Shown: positions 35,341-44,543, counted from the first letter of the stretch. The stretch is DNA of 64,000 bases from JBCCGI01 sp039029355 (GCA_039029355.1 JBCCGI010000018.1:1-64000), one strand, 5' to 3'. A program made the numbers and translations. Notes: generated from the letters alone by a model not told the origin.

Positions 35341-36138
35341 ATGGTCATTCAGCACGCCCTCACTCTCGCGCTCCTCCTCCCGACCGCGGCCCCCGCGCCG
35401 CTGGCTGCGGCCCCCGCGGCGGTCCAGGACGATCAGGTCCCCGACAAGCGCGAGGAGGTCAAGGCGATGATCGACGAGCTCAAGGGCCACGCGAAGAAGC
35501 GCGCCAAGGAGGACGAACAGGCCGTCGGCGTGATCGATCGGCTCATCGTCGAGTTCCCCAAGTCGGGCCCGAAGGACCGCGAGGACATCGTCGACAGCCT
35601 GGAGTGGTGCTTCGGGCAGAAGCGTCCCAAGGAGCTGGCCGAGGGCGTGCCGGACACGCGCCTGTACGTCGCGGCCGCGGTCGGGCTGGGCGAGATGGGG
35701 CCCGAGAGCGTCAAGCCGCTGATCAAGCTGATCGATGCCAAGACCATCAAGAAGGCTCCCGACGCCCGCGGCGCGGTGATCAAATCTCTCGGGAAGACGC
35801 GCGACCTGGACGGCGTCAAACCCCTCGTCGACCTCCTGAAGGACAAGGACGCGGGGATCGTCGCGTCGGCGGCCCAGGCCCTCGGCTACTTCGACGGAGC
35901 TCCCCTGAAGGTGCGCAAGCAGGCCTTCGAGGAGCTGCTGAAGATGCTGATGAGCGCCAAGGGTCAGACCGACTCCGACCCCAACGATCCGATCTCGCGC
36001 GAGCGCTACTACGCGATCTCCGCCTCGATCATCACCTCCCTAGGCGTCCTGTCCGGGCACGAGGCGCGGCAACCCGAGGAGTGGCAGCGCTGGTGGAACA
36101 AGAACAAGAAGAAGGACTGGGACGAGGAAGAGGACTAA
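35341..36138 (+). CDS. Exported HEAT-repeat protein
   Basis: A 265-residue protein with a signal peptide (VIQHALTLALLLPTAAPA). The mature part has helical repeats of the HEAT/PBS-lyase type: LYVAAAVGLGEMGPESVKPL, ARGAVIKSLGKTRDLDGVKPL and AGIVASAAQALGYFDG, with a Trp-containing C-terminus and acidic tail DWDEEED. HEAT repeats are protein-binding scaffolds in the periplasm of Planctomycetes; a partner is not identifiable. It begins a three-gene run (to 37921) with short or overlapping junctions. Confidence 0.78.
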   Translation: MVIQHALTLALLLPTAAPAPLAAAPAAVQDDQVPDKREEVKAMIDELKGHAKKRAKEDEQAVGVIDRLIVEFPKSGPKDREDIVDSLEWCFGQKRPKELAEGVPDTRLYVAAAVGLGEMGPESVKPLIKLIDAKTIKKAPDARGAVIKSLGKTRDLDGVKPLVDLLKDKDAGIVASAAQALGYFDGAPLKVRKQAFEELLKMLMSAKGQTDSDPNDPISRERYYAISASIITSLGVLSGHEARQPEEWQRWWNKNKKKDWDEEED

Positions 36139-36164
36139 CGGCGGGCCGCGCGGCCGCCGGGCCG

Positions 36165-36824
36165 GTGGTGCTGCTGCCGCCGCTGCTCCTCCTGATCCTC
36201 GGCATCGTCTGGTTCCGGAAGCACCCGCCGGGGGGCTCCCAACGCACGCTCGGCGAGCTCGCGGAGGTCGTCGACGCGGGCGCGCCCGACGCCCTGGGCG
36301 GGCTGGAAGGCCTGCTCGATCTGGCCGGCGGCACGCGGCTCTTCGCGCGGCTTACGCCGCTGCAGGCGGCGGGTTCGTGGCAGTCCTTCGACGCGGCCGC
36401 GCTCGCGGCGCGGCTGGAGCTCGAAGGCGGAACGCCGTGGCGCCTCGAGCTGCTCTTCGAGCGCAGCGAGCCCCTTGTGGAGGCCGTTGTGGAGCCCGTT
36501 GAGCCGGTCGCGCTGGTGCCCGCTCGGGTCGAGGACGACGCCGGGCGCGCGCTGCGCTCGATCGAGACCTCCGAACCGCCCTCGGGCGGCGTCGCGGATC
36601 CGCTGCGCACGCTGCTCGCACAGCCCGCCGCCGAGCTGCCGCTCGGCACCGAGGTGCAGCTCCTGCTCTGGGGCCGCGCACCGGGCGACGCGGCACGGCT
36701 GGTGCTCGGCGCCGGCGAGCGCGAGCGGACGCTGGAGTTGGAGCACGCCGAGGTCCCGCTGCGCGACCTGCGGCGCTCGCTCGCGCGCCTGGAAGCCGAA
36801 GACCAAGACGCGGAGGCACGCTGA
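36165..36824 (+). CDS. Hypothetical single-pass membrane protein
   Basis: About 219 residues from GTG 36165 (a second GTG follows at 36168). The N-terminus is one hydrophobic helix (VVLLPPLLLLILGIVWF), then a soluble domain with LGELAEVVDAGAPDALGG, a beta-like section WRLELLFERSEPLVEAVVEP and a C-terminal helix LRDLRRSLARLEAEDQD. No family is recognised. No strong ribosome site is present, so the start is uncertain. The stop overlaps the ATG of the next gene by one base (TGATG), indicating coupling. Probably the domain is periplasmic and works with the HEAT protein and the following coiled-coil protein. Confidence 0.6.
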   Translation: MVLLPPLLLLILGIVWFRKHPPGGSQRTLGELAEVVDAGAPDALGGLEGLLDLAGGTRLFARLTPLQAAGSWQSFDAAALAARLELEGGTPWRLELLFERSEPLVEAVVEPVEPVALVPARVEDDAGRALRSIETSEPPSGGVADPLRTLLAQPAAELPLGTEVQLLLWGRAPGDAARLVLGAGERERTLELEHAEVPLRDLRRSLARLEAEDQDAEAR

Positions 36825-37921
36825 TGACGCGATGGATCACCCTGGCGCTCGCTGCGGCGGCCGTGGCCCTGGCGGCCGCGCCGGAAGCGACGAGCCACAC
36901 GCAGGACGACGAGGCCGAGATCGCGCGCCTGCGCGCCGCGCTCGAGCGCGCCGAGCAGGCCTGCGGCGAGCAGCTGGCCGACCTCCAGGCCCAGCTCGAC
37001 GCGGTGAACGAGCGGCGCTCGGAGCGCGAGTTCGCCTGGTACCAATACAACCGCGCGCGGGCGCTGCTCGACCTCGACGAGCGCGTGCCGCCGTTCGAGG
37101 TCGACCCCGAGTTCGAGCCGGCCACGGTGGACCCCGGCGACGGGTGGGAGGACCCGAAGGACACGCTCGCCAGCTCGCTCGCCGAGCGCGCGCGGGAGAT
37201 CAAGATCAGCCTGCGCCACTTCCTGCTGGTCGAGGAGATCCGCGGCATCGACCTCCTAGAGGTCGGCTCGCTCGACCGCGGCGCCGTCGGGCCGGTGGTG
37301 TTCCGGCTGCTGGACGACCGCGGCCGGCTGGCCGGGGGCCTGACCGCCGAGCGTCTGCGCCTGGAGGCCAGCCGCGCGGGCCACACCGTGACGCTCGTGC
37401 TCGAGAACGGCTTCGAGAGCCGCGGCGGCGAGCGCGTTCCGTTCGCCTCGGGCGTGCGGCGCATCGTGCTGCCCTACGTCGACCCCGAGCCCTGGATCGG
37501 CTCGTTCCCCGAGCTCTTTCCGCCCGCGAAGCTCGCGCCGCCGGTCGACGACACGCTGTGGAACCGGAGCGACGTGCAGGCCGAGCTCAACCGCCTGCTG
37601 CGCGAGAGCGGGACGGGCGGCTTCTATCGGCTGCGGCGCATGGACGGGATCCTCGCGGGCGCGCTGAACGGCGTGCAGATCGAGGCCTTCGGCGCCGGCG
37701 GCGGCCTCGAGCGACGGCTCTTCGCGGACCGCCTGACGATCGCGGCCGAGGGCACGAGCATCCGGCTGACGCTGACCGACGGCGTGGTGATCCGGGGCGG
37801 CGAGCGGCGGCCCTTCGTGGACGGCAGCTACCGCATCTACCTGCCCGGGGCCGACGTCGACGCCTGGCGCGCGGCGGGCCTCCCCGGGCTCTCCGACCCG
37901 CCCGGCGCAGCGCGCGATTGA
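36824..37921 (+). CDS. Exported coiled-coil protein with repeated beta domain, unknown function
   Basis: A 365-residue protein with a signal peptide (MTRWITLALAAAAVALAAAP) and a coiled coil from about 27 to 65 (EIARLRAALERAEQACGEQL...). The rest contains two related stretches, VRRIVLPYVDPEPWIGSFPELF (strand-helix) and YRIYLPGADVDAWRAAGLPG, each following a GGER-x-PF motif (GGERVPFASGVR and GGERRPFVDGSY), so the C-terminal two-thirds is a tandem duplication of a domain I do not recognise. Coupled to the membrane protein upstream. Probably periplasmic. Confidence 0.65.
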   Translation: MTRWITLALAAAAVALAAAPEATSHTQDDEAEIARLRAALERAEQACGEQLADLQAQLDAVNERRSEREFAWYQYNRARALLDLDERVPPFEVDPEFEPATVDPGDGWEDPKDTLASSLAERAREIKISLRHFLLVEEIRGIDLLEVGSLDRGAVGPVVFRLLDDRGRLAGGLTAERLRLEASRAGHTVTLVLENGFESRGGERVPFASGVRRIVLPYVDPEPWIGSFPELFPPAKLAPPVDDTLWNRSDVQAELNRLLRESGTGGFYRLRRMDGILAGALNGVQIEAFGAGGGLERRLFADRLTIAAEGTSIRLTLTDGVVIRGGERRPFVDGSYRIYLPGADVDAWRAAGLPGLSDPPGAARD

Positions 37922-37952
37922 CCCATCCGCCCGCCGGGGGGATAACGGAGGG

Positions 37953-39551
37953 ATGCAGCGCCGCTCTTCGCGCCGCTCGGCCGCGCGCCCGGACGCCACG
38001 CCGAGCCTGTTCGACCTCCCGGCCGAGCCGTCGGCCCCCGGGGGCGGTGGAGGCGGCGTGTCGGACCTGCGCCGGCGTGACTCGCGCCTCGCGCGCGCCG
38101 GGGCGCCGGCCGAGACACCCGGCGCCGCCGCCGATGCGCCGGAGGAGCCCACCCGCCGCGCGGAGGACAACGCGCCGAAGGAGAAGCCGGCCGAGGCCCC
38201 GCCGCTGACCGTCACCGAGCTGACGCGCGAGATCTCCGCCCGCATGCAGGGGCTGGGCCGCGTCCGCGTCGAAGGCGAGGTCTCCGACCTGCGGACGCCG
38301 AACTCGGGGCACCTCTACTTCCAGCTCAAGGACGACGCCGCGCGCGTCTCCTGCGTGGTCTGGCGCAGCCAGACCGGCCGCCTGAAGTTCCGCCCGCGCG
38401 AGGGCGACCAGGTCATCGCCCACGGCCGGCTCGACGTCTACGCACCGCGCGGCTCCTACAGCCTGGTGGTCGAGCGTTTGGAGCCGCTCGGCATCGGTGC
38501 GCTCCTGGCCCGTCTAGAGCAGCTGAAGGCCGAGCTGCGCGAGCTGGGGTGGTTCGACCGCCGGCGCCCGCTGCCGCGCGAGCCCCGCCTGGTGGGGGTG
38601 GTGACGAGCCGCGACGGCGCCGCGCTCCGCGACCTCCTGCGGACCCGCAGCCTGCGCTGGCCCGGCTACCCCGTGCGCCTGGCGCACACGCCCGTGCAGG
38701 GGCCGGGCTCGGCCGCCGAGATCGCGCGCGCGATCGACCGGCTGGGGAGCTCGCCCGGCGTCGACGTCGTCATCGTCTGCCGCGGCGGGGGCTCGCTCGA
38801 GGACCTCTGGGCCTTCAACGAGCGCGCGGTCGCCGAGGCGATCCGGCGCTGCCCGGTGCCGGTCGTCAGCGGCGTCGGGCACGAGACCGACACGACGCTC
38901 TCCGACCTCGTGGCCGACGCCCGCGCACACACGCCCACCGACGCGGCGCAGCTGGTGATCCCCGACCGCGCCGCGCTGCGCGACCGGCTCACGAGCGCGG
39001 GCGCGCGCCTGTCGGGCGCGGTGGCGCGGCTGCTGCGCGCGCGCGGCGAGCGCCTGGCCGAGCTGGGGGAGCGCCGCGTGCTGCGCGAGCCCACCTGGAT
39101 CGTCGCCGACCGCGAGCGCGCGCTGGCGGCGTTCCTCAGCCGCGCCCGCCGCGCGGTGCACGCACGCGCCCGCGCCGCCGACGGGCGGCTGTCCGCCGCG
39201 CACGTCCGCCTGGAGCGCCGCAGCCCGCGCGCCGCCATCGAGGGCTGGGAGAGCCGCCTGGGTGCCGCCGGCGCGCGCCTCGAGCGCGCTGCCGAGCGAC
39301 GGGTCGAGGCGGCCGGAGCGCGCCTGGCGGTCCTCGCCCGCGGCCTCGAGGCGACCAGCCCGCTGGCCGTGTTAGGACGCGGCTATTCGCTAACGCTCCG
39401 CGCCGATTCGTCCGATCCTCTGACCGACGCGGGTCACGTCGTTCCCGGCGACGAGCTCGTTACGCGCCTTGCTCGCGGCGTTCTGCGGTCACGGGTCGAG
39501 GCGGTGGAGACCGGAAAACCCACCGAACGCGAAGGGGAGAAGCTGGAGTGA
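37953..39551 (+). CDS. xseA: Exodeoxyribonuclease VII large subunit
   Basis: A 532-residue protein. After about 80 Ala/Pro/Arg-rich residues not found in other XseA proteins, the OB-fold domain begins with LTVTELTREISARMQGLG and the segment RVEGEVSDLRTPNSGHLYFQ. The catalytic region has GVVTSRDGAALRDLLRTRS and the DVVIVCRGGGSLEDLWAFNE and VPVVSGVGHETDTTLSDLVAD motifs. The long coiled-coil arm (about 345-470) is Arg/Ala-rich. It would degrade single-stranded DNA with XseB. No xseB follows: the stop overlaps a glycosyltransferase gene start. GGAGGG lies just before the ATG. Confidence 0.93.
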   Translation: MQRRSSRRSAARPDATPSLFDLPAEPSAPGGGGGGVSDLRRRDSRLARAGAPAETPGAAADAPEEPTRRAEDNAPKEKPAEAPPLTVTELTREISARMQGLGRVRVEGEVSDLRTPNSGHLYFQLKDDAARVSCVVWRSQTGRLKFRPREGDQVIAHGRLDVYAPRGSYSLVVERLEPLGIGALLARLEQLKAELRELGWFDRRRPLPREPRLVGVVTSRDGAALRDLLRTRSLRWPGYPVRLAHTPVQGPGSAAEIARAIDRLGSSPGVDVVIVCRGGGSLEDLWAFNERAVAEAIRRCPVPVVSGVGHETDTTLSDLVADARAHTPTDAAQLVIPDRAALRDRLTSAGARLSGAVARLLRARGERLAELGERRVLREPTWIVADRERALAAFLSRARRAVHARARAADGRLSAAHVRLERRSPRAAIEGWESRLGAAGARLERAAERRVEAAGARLAVLARGLEATSPLAVLGRGYSLTLRADSSDPLTDAGHVVPGDELVTRLARGVLRSRVEAVETGKPTEREGEKLE

Positions 39552-40471
39552 GCGCAGCGACTTGGGCTGTGATCGTCAACTGGAACGGTGGCGAAGCCAA
39601 CCTGGACTGCATCCGTTCGATCCTGGTTCAGGGCTTGCCCGAGAGCCAGATCATCTTCGTCGACAACGCCTCGACCGACGGCTCGATGGAGGCGGTCGCC
39701 GCGGCCCGACCCGGCGTCCAAATCCTCAGGAACAAGCGCAACGTGGGCTTCGGCTACGGCGCTAACCGCGGGATCGAGCACGCGCTCGAGCGCGGCGCCG
39801 AGCGGGTGCTCCTCGTGAACAACGACGCCGTTCTTTACGAAGGCATGCTCGAGCTGCTGCACGACGAGCTCGACCATGAGTCCGACGTCGGCATCGTCGG
39901 GCCGCGCATCTGCCTGCGGGCCGAGCCGGACATCGTGTGGGCCGCCGGCGGCGCGATCACGTTCCGCCAGAACATCTCGACCCTGATCGGCTTCCGTGAG
40001 CCGGACGGCCCCGAGTTCCACAATACCTACGACGTCGACTTCGTGACCGGCTGCGTGATGCTGGTGCGCCGCGAGGTGTTCGAAGAGGCCGGACTGCTCG
40101 AGGGCGCCTACTTCGCCTACCACGAGGACGTCGAGTTCGGAATCGCCGCGAGCGAGGCCGGCTTCCGCTCGCGCATCGTCGGCAAGGCCCTGGCGCTGCA
40201 CGACGCGCACTCGTCGACCGGCGGCGGCTACAACCCGCGCCGCAAGTACATGATGGGAGTCAACACCGTGTGGTTCCTGCGCCGCCACGGGAGCCCCGCG
40301 CGCTGGCTGTCGTTCGCGGTGTACGACGTGGCGACGCTCCCGTTCGCGTGGCTGACCCACGCGCTGCGCGGGGAGGGTCAGGCGGTGCGGGCGAAGGCGC
40401 GTGGGATTTGGGACGGGCTGCGAGGGCTGCGCGTCAGCGAGGAGTCGCTGCGGGCTTGGTCGTTGCGGTAG
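39548..40471 (+). CDS. Glycosyltransferase family 2 (rhamnosyltransferase-like)
   Basis: A 307-residue GT2 enzyme starting at GTG 39548, overlapping the xseA stop (GTGA). The GT-A domain has VIVNWNGGEANLDCIRSIL, IIFVDNASTDGS, NVGFGYGANRGIEHAL, VLLVNNDAVLYEG (the DXD-like region NND) and DVDFVTGCVMLVRREVFEEA, then AYFAYHEDVEFGIAASEAG with the catalytic ED. The pattern matches RfbF/WbbL-type rhamnosyl- or related transferases that act on lipid-linked sugars. rfbC lies elsewhere in this window (54965), compatible with dTDP-rhamnose use, but the sugar cannot be fixed from the sequence. Confidence 0.88.
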   Translation: MSAATWAVIVNWNGGEANLDCIRSILVQGLPESQIIFVDNASTDGSMEAVAAARPGVQILRNKRNVGFGYGANRGIEHALERGAERVLLVNNDAVLYEGMLELLHDELDHESDVGIVGPRICLRAEPDIVWAAGGAITFRQNISTLIGFREPDGPEFHNTYDVDFVTGCVMLVRREVFEEAGLLEGAYFAYHEDVEFGIAASEAGFRSRIVGKALALHDAHSSTGGGYNPRRKYMMGVNTVWFLRRHGSPARWLSFAVYDVATLPFAWLTHALRGEGQAVRAKARGIWDGLRGLRVSEESLRAWSLR

Positions 40472-40963
40472 GGAGGCCGGCGGCACAAGTCGGTGGGCGT
40501 GGGGCCGTCGCCGGTTCAACTCGGCCACCGACGAGTTGATTCGCCTCCCGCTCCGGCCGAGTCGGGCTCGGATCAAGGGGCGGTTTAGGCACGTAGGGAG
40601 ACACGGGCTCCCGGCTGCCGATTTGCCCCTCGGTGTGGAGCGGAGGAGAGTCTAGCTCGGGCTGCGTGCTCGATGATCGGGACGAAATGCGTCTCCGTAC
40701 TTCGCGACACACTGGTGTTTCCATTGAGTTCGGGAAGGAACGGGGGGCGCGGGGCTTGGTAGTGTGGAGTTCCAGTTCGGGCTTTCCTTCACCGTTGGAG
40801 TCCTTGCGCCGGAGCCCGGCTTTTCAGTGTTGCCCTTCGCACCTAAGCTCCTTGCCAAGCGCGCCTCGACCAGGGGGGGGCGTTCGCGCCGGCTCGGGAA
40901 ACCGAGTTGTGCGCCGCATCTGACTAGCCCTTTGGGCCCATAGGGAAGGAACACCCGCTCGCT
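40472..40963. other. Intergenic region at the left edge of the lower-GC island
   Basis: About 490 bp without a supported gene. From roughly 40724 it resembles the upstream region of the sigma gene at 44544: a 43-base block (40724-40766) aligns without gaps to 44414-44456 with about 32 identical positions, and the segment TTGCCCTTCGCACCTAAGCT (40833 on) matches TTGCCCTTCGTACCCAAGCT near 44515. A stretch of about 90 bp (40870-40950) is not shared, so copy 1 has an insertion or copy 2 a deletion there. Confidence 0.6.
40724..40766 (+). promoter_or_regulatory. Conserved upstream block, copy 1 (candidate promoter)
   Basis: This block is repeated at 44414-44456 ahead of the second sigma gene. Both copies end in TAGTGTG, which could be a -10-like element; copy 1 has GGAAC about 18 bases before it, a -35 form used by many ECF sigma factors. 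Self-regulation by the sigma factor is an inference. Confidence 0.35.
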
Positions 40964-41041
40964 ATGACGTCGACGCGTGATGTCCTGACTTCGCGACCGA
41001 CAACGGCGCTTCTCGCTGTCTTCCCAGAGCACGAGGAGTGA
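40964..41041 (+). pseudogene. Remnant of ECF sigma gene with large internal deletion (25 codons left)
   Basis: ATG 40964 to TGA 41041 encodes MTSTRDVLTSRPTTALLAVF and then PEHEE. The first 17 residues correspond to the start of the sigma factor at 44544 (MTSPHDIARSRTTTALL) and the last 8 to its end (AVFPEREE). About 190 codons between them are missing, but the join keeps the frame. Its TGA overlaps the kinase GTG (GTGA) exactly as in the intact operon, so the remnant may still serve as a leader that couples translation into the kinase. Confidence 0.85.
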
Positions 41042-44000
41042 AGAGAGAGAGCCGTGAATCCAGCGCCGGCTCTTGCCCCGGCAACGACAGTCTGCTGAAG
41101 GTCGCCGCGGATCCGATGTCGGCGCCCGAGGTCCTTGGCCATCTAGAGTCATGCGAGGCGTGCCGAACTAGGATCGAGGATCTGCTCTCCAGGGACCCGT
41201 TGGTCGCGGATCTCCGCCTGGCCTACGGTTCGCGGGGCGCGGCGCCAATCGCGCCGCCGGGCTACCGGGTCCTACGTGAGGTCTCTCGGGGCGGTCAGGG
41301 TGTGGTGTACGAAGCGGTACACGACTCGACGGCCCGGCGAGTGGCCCTGAAAGTGCTGATAGGCGGCCGCTGGTCTACCGAGGCGCAGCAACGACGATTC
41401 AAGCGTGAGGCTCGTTTGGCCGCTCGGCTCAGGCACCCGAACTTGGTGCGGGTGTTTGACGCGGGAGAGTTCGAAGACGGAACCGGCTACTTGGTGATGG
41501 AGTGGGTTGACGGGGTGCCCTTGGATCGCTGGGTCGCGGAGGTGCATCGGCGTGGAGGCCGTGAAGCCAGAGAGGCGCTGTTCCTCCTCTTTGACCGCGT
41601 AGCGGAAGCGGTCGATGAGGCTCATCGCGCGGGTGTGCTTCACCGCGACCTCAAGCCTTCGAACGTACTTGTGGACGAAAACGGGGAACCTCGCCTGATC
41701 GACTTCGGCCTGGCCAAGGACATTCAGAGGTCAGGGGTCACGATCTCCGTCACGAACCCCGACGGCTTCGCCGGGAGTCTCCTCTGGGCCGCACCAGAAC
41801 AGATCAAGCCCGGGAAGGATGTCGACACTCGCACCGATGTGCACGGGCTGGGGCTGCTGCTGCACTTTCTCTTTACCGGCGAGGCCGCGTTCGGTGCGTC
41901 GAGCTCGATGCCCGACCTGATGCGGAACATCGCGAACGCCTCTCCTGAGCCTGTCAGCCAGGCATCCAAGGTGCCTGGACTTGGGACAGAGCTGGATCGG
42001 GTCGTCGCAAGGGCGCTAGCGAAGCGGCCCGAGAAGCGCTACGCGAGCGCAGAGTTGCTCCGAGTCGCGACGGCACATGCTCGACGCAGACCGTCGTCGT
42101 TGATCGGCCTGTTCCGACGGTATCAACGCGTCGTGATCGTGGCCGCTGCGCTCATCCTGATCGTCGCCTGGTCGCCCTGGGAGAAGGTTGTCGCGGCCCG
42201 GGAGCTAAGCGATGCGCTCAGCCTGCTGGAGGCCGGTGACTATCTTGCGGCCGAGGAAGCTCTATGGGACTTGGCCTACGACAGCGGCTTGGATTTCGAT
42301 GCCGAAGCGTTGGAGGCCCGCCTTTGGAGGGCCGGTGGGAACCAGCTCGACTGGGCGCTGGTTGAGCTCTATGCGCGCACGGGCTGGACAGGTGCTGGTC
42401 GAGTCGGAGTGCGTGGCCGGATGGTTGTTCAATCGCTGGCCTTGGTCAACGCAGGTCTGGCTATTGGCTTCTCCTCGCCGGAGGGGTCGACGGTCGAGAT
42501 TTGGGACTGTCCTCCTCGCTCGCGGCTCCGCACTCTCGACGGGCCCGCACTGCAGAACATGATACTCTTCTCCGATGTCTCCGGACGTTGGCTTGCCGGC
42601 CAGAGCACCCGCCTTGACAAGCCTCGGCGCCTGGTTGTTTGGGACCTAAGCTCGGGTCAAAATGACCCGCATTGGGTCGGAGATGTTGTCGCTAGAGGGG
42701 GAGGGTTTCTCCCCGGCAACCGGCTATTGATCGGGGTCTCTGACCAACGTCTGGGAATCGTTGATCTAGCAACACGTTCTGTCGAGCTCATTCCTAGGAC
42801 TGACGGCTGCGCAGAAATCGAGCTGACGGATGCTCGCCCGGTCTCGAGCGACCGCTACTTGTCCATCTCGCCGACCGGAAGGCTCGCTTGTGATGTTTGG
42901 CGCGGGTGCGACCAGACCTTTTTGTCGCTAACGGAACCTGGGGGAGCCGGCGGGGCCACGTATTCGATCTCGGGATTTCCGGGGCCTTTCTTTTTTCTCA
43001 ATGACGAGTTGGCGTGGTTTCAGTCTCGGTTGGTTCGGATCCCGAATTTCGGCGACACCCTAGCGATACTGCCGCGCCTTTCTCGCTTCGCGGGGCCCGC
43101 TCGGCTGACGCTTGCAGAGGGTGCTGCATGCTTCATGAGAGTGAACCCCGGTGCGTCGGCGAGTGGGCTGGCGCTTGTTGACACGGGGGCGACGGGCGTG
43201 ATTGACAGTACTCTGAGCCATCGTGGCTCGATATATGACACTTGCTATCTTCCAGGTGAACGCAAGGTCGTAGCAAGCGACTCGGGCGGATTCGTAAGGG
43301 GGTGGATACCCCAAGCTGCCGGGTGGCTGCGAACGCATCAGGTCAGCGATAGCTCTTCACCCGACGGAGTTCACGGTGTGCATTACGTCGGCTCATCTTT
43401 GTTGAGCGCAAATGGCTCGGCAGGCACCGTGTCGACTTGGAGCCCTGACGGAGCCCGGTCGGTGACCCTCGGCCAGCCGGGAAATCCCATGGAGAGGGTT
43501 ACTGGGGTGGATATGAGCGAGGGCGCCGATCCTCAGATTGCTGCCTCAAGCGGGCGCGGCGTTTTTCTCGATGTGAATTTCAACTCCCCGCAACAGTCGA
43601 GGCCCAACTACACATTTCCCGGCGGCGCACTCGCGACCCGTGTTCGCTATCGCCCCGGCTCGGACGAGGTTGCAGTGGTCAGCGACAGAGCACATCTTGC
43701 GGTGCTCTCAGCGGACGCTGAGGTCTTGTTTCGCTGTCGGTTTGCGGGAGAGAGGCGCACGGGAGTTGTCGCGTGGTCTGTCGATGGTGAGGAGATTCTG
43801 GTTGGATCCAACAGTGGCAAGATCTACTCGGTGCGTCCATTCGAGAAGGTGGCGAGCACGCTTGACGTTGGGGGCACTCCGCACAGTACCAATATCGGCG
43901 CCCTAGAGATCTCTCTACAGGGGCTTTGGGCCAGCGGCGACTACAACGGGAAGGTCGCGATCTGGGGGCATGATCACGAGCTCATCAGCGTGCTGTCGGC

Positions 44001-44268
44001 GGGCGGGAGGCAGGCATATGCCCTCGGTTTCCACGGTGACCTGCTCGTCGTTGGTACCTTCGACGGTCAGCTAGGCATCTGGGATCCAAGGACGGGCCGG
44101 AGGCTCTTCCGTCTTGACTTGGAACCCTCTGGGTTCTTCGACCTCGACGTTCGTTCGGACGGGGGAGAGATCGCCATAGCCGGCGCCTACGGGCAGATAT
44201 GGCGTATCGATGTTGATGCATTGGTTGCTGCTGTGGCGGATCACGCGCCAGCGTTCCTGCGTCGGTGA
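41038..44268 (+). CDS. Membrane Ser/Thr protein kinase with beta-propeller sensor domain
   Basis: A 1076-residue kinase from GTG 41038. Residues 34-45 form a zinc-finger-like HLESCEACRTRI as in anti-sigma-type N-termini of planctomycete kinases. The kinase domain (about 76-350) has SRGGQGVVY, VALK Lys105, HRDLKPSN with Asp204, DFG at 222-224, and AAPEQ at the activation-segment end. A membrane helix lies at about 364-379, then nearly 700 residues of WD40/PQQ-like repeats (LVIWDLSS, VSTWSPDGA, VAIWGHDHEL, LGIWDPRTG) forming one or two propellers. Catalytic residues are intact. Its partner sigma gene directly upstream is a remnant; the intact sigma now lies downstream at 44544. Third-position base use is less GC-rich than in neighbouring genes. 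Confidence 0.9.
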   Translation: MKRESRESSAGSCPGNDSLLKVAADPMSAPEVLGHLESCEACRTRIEDLLSRDPLVADLRLAYGSRGAAPIAPPGYRVLREVSRGGQGVVYEAVHDSTARRVALKVLIGGRWSTEAQQRRFKREARLAARLRHPNLVRVFDAGEFEDGTGYLVMEWVDGVPLDRWVAEVHRRGGREAREALFLLFDRVAEAVDEAHRAGVLHRDLKPSNVLVDENGEPRLIDFGLAKDIQRSGVTISVTNPDGFAGSLLWAAPEQIKPGKDVDTRTDVHGLGLLLHFLFTGEAAFGASSSMPDLMRNIANASPEPVSQASKVPGLGTELDRVVARALAKRPEKRYASAELLRVATAHARRRPSSLIGLFRRYQRVVIVAAALILIVAWSPWEKVVAARELSDALSLLEAGDYLAAEEALWDLAYDSGLDFDAEALEARLWRAGGNQLDWALVELYARTGWTGAGRVGVRGRMVVQSLALVNAGLAIGFSSPEGSTVEIWDCPPRSRLRTLDGPALQNMILFSDVSGRWLAGQSTRLDKPRRLVVWDLSSGQNDPHWVGDVVARGGGFLPGNRLLIGVSDQRLGIVDLATRSVELIPRTDGCAEIELTDARPVSSDRYLSISPTGRLACDVWRGCDQTFLSLTEPGGAGGATYSISGFPGPFFFLNDELAWFQSRLVRIPNFGDTLAILPRLSRFAGPARLTLAEGAACFMRVNPGASASGLALVDTGATGVIDSTLSHRGSIYDTCYLPGERKVVASDSGGFVRGWIPQAAGWLRTHQVSDSSSPDGVHGVHYVGSSLLSANGSAGTVSTWSPDGARSVTLGQPGNPMERVTGVDMSEGADPQIAASSGRGVFLDVNFNSPQQSRPNYTFPGGALATRVRYRPGSDEVAVVSDRAHLAVLSADAEVLFRCRFAGERRTGVVAWSVDGEEILVGSNSGKIYSVRPFEKVASTLDVGGTPHSTNIGALEISLQGLWASGDYNGKVAIWGHDHELISVLSAGGRQAYALGFHGDLLVVGTFDGQLGIWDPRTGRRLFRLDLEPSGFFDLDVRSDGGEIAIAGAYGQIWRIDVDALVAAVADHAPAFLRR

Positions 44269-44543
44269 TCGGGTCCAGGCTCACGCTCTAAAGGGGACCT
44301 GCGATCCCGAGTTGACCCATGCGCACCCCGGTGGAGATGTTGGACCCATCGAGCCCCGATTGCGAGGCAGGTTGAGGCCCGCGTCTGTTCTGGGCAGCAC
44401 GCAGCTGTTGCTGTTGCGTTCGAGAATGAGCGAGGCGCGGAGGTCGTGCTAGTGTGAGGCCCCGACAGGGTCGTCGCTGTCGCTCTCCTTGCTCTCGCGC
44501 CTGGCTGTTTCCGTTTTGCCCTTCGTACCCAAGCTCGCTCGCC
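44269..44543 (+). promoter_or_regulatory. Upstream region of the second sigma-kinase module with conserved block (copy 2)
   Basis: 275 bp between the kinase stop and the sigma ATG. It holds copy 2 of the 43-base block (44414-44456, ending TAGTGTG) and the TTGCCCTTCGTACCCAAGCT segment just before the start. The block probably carries the module promoter. No gene is seen in it. Confidence 0.4.

Noticed and set aside
40640..40775. Minus-strand 5S rRNA-like sequence (loop C-like CCTTCCCGAACTC with flanking CCGTT/AATGG pairing)
   Set aside because: No helix I can be formed between the ends, and the same stretch aligns with the upstream region of the second sigma gene (44414-44456), which lacks the rRNA-like features. 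It is better explained as duplicated promoter DNA.
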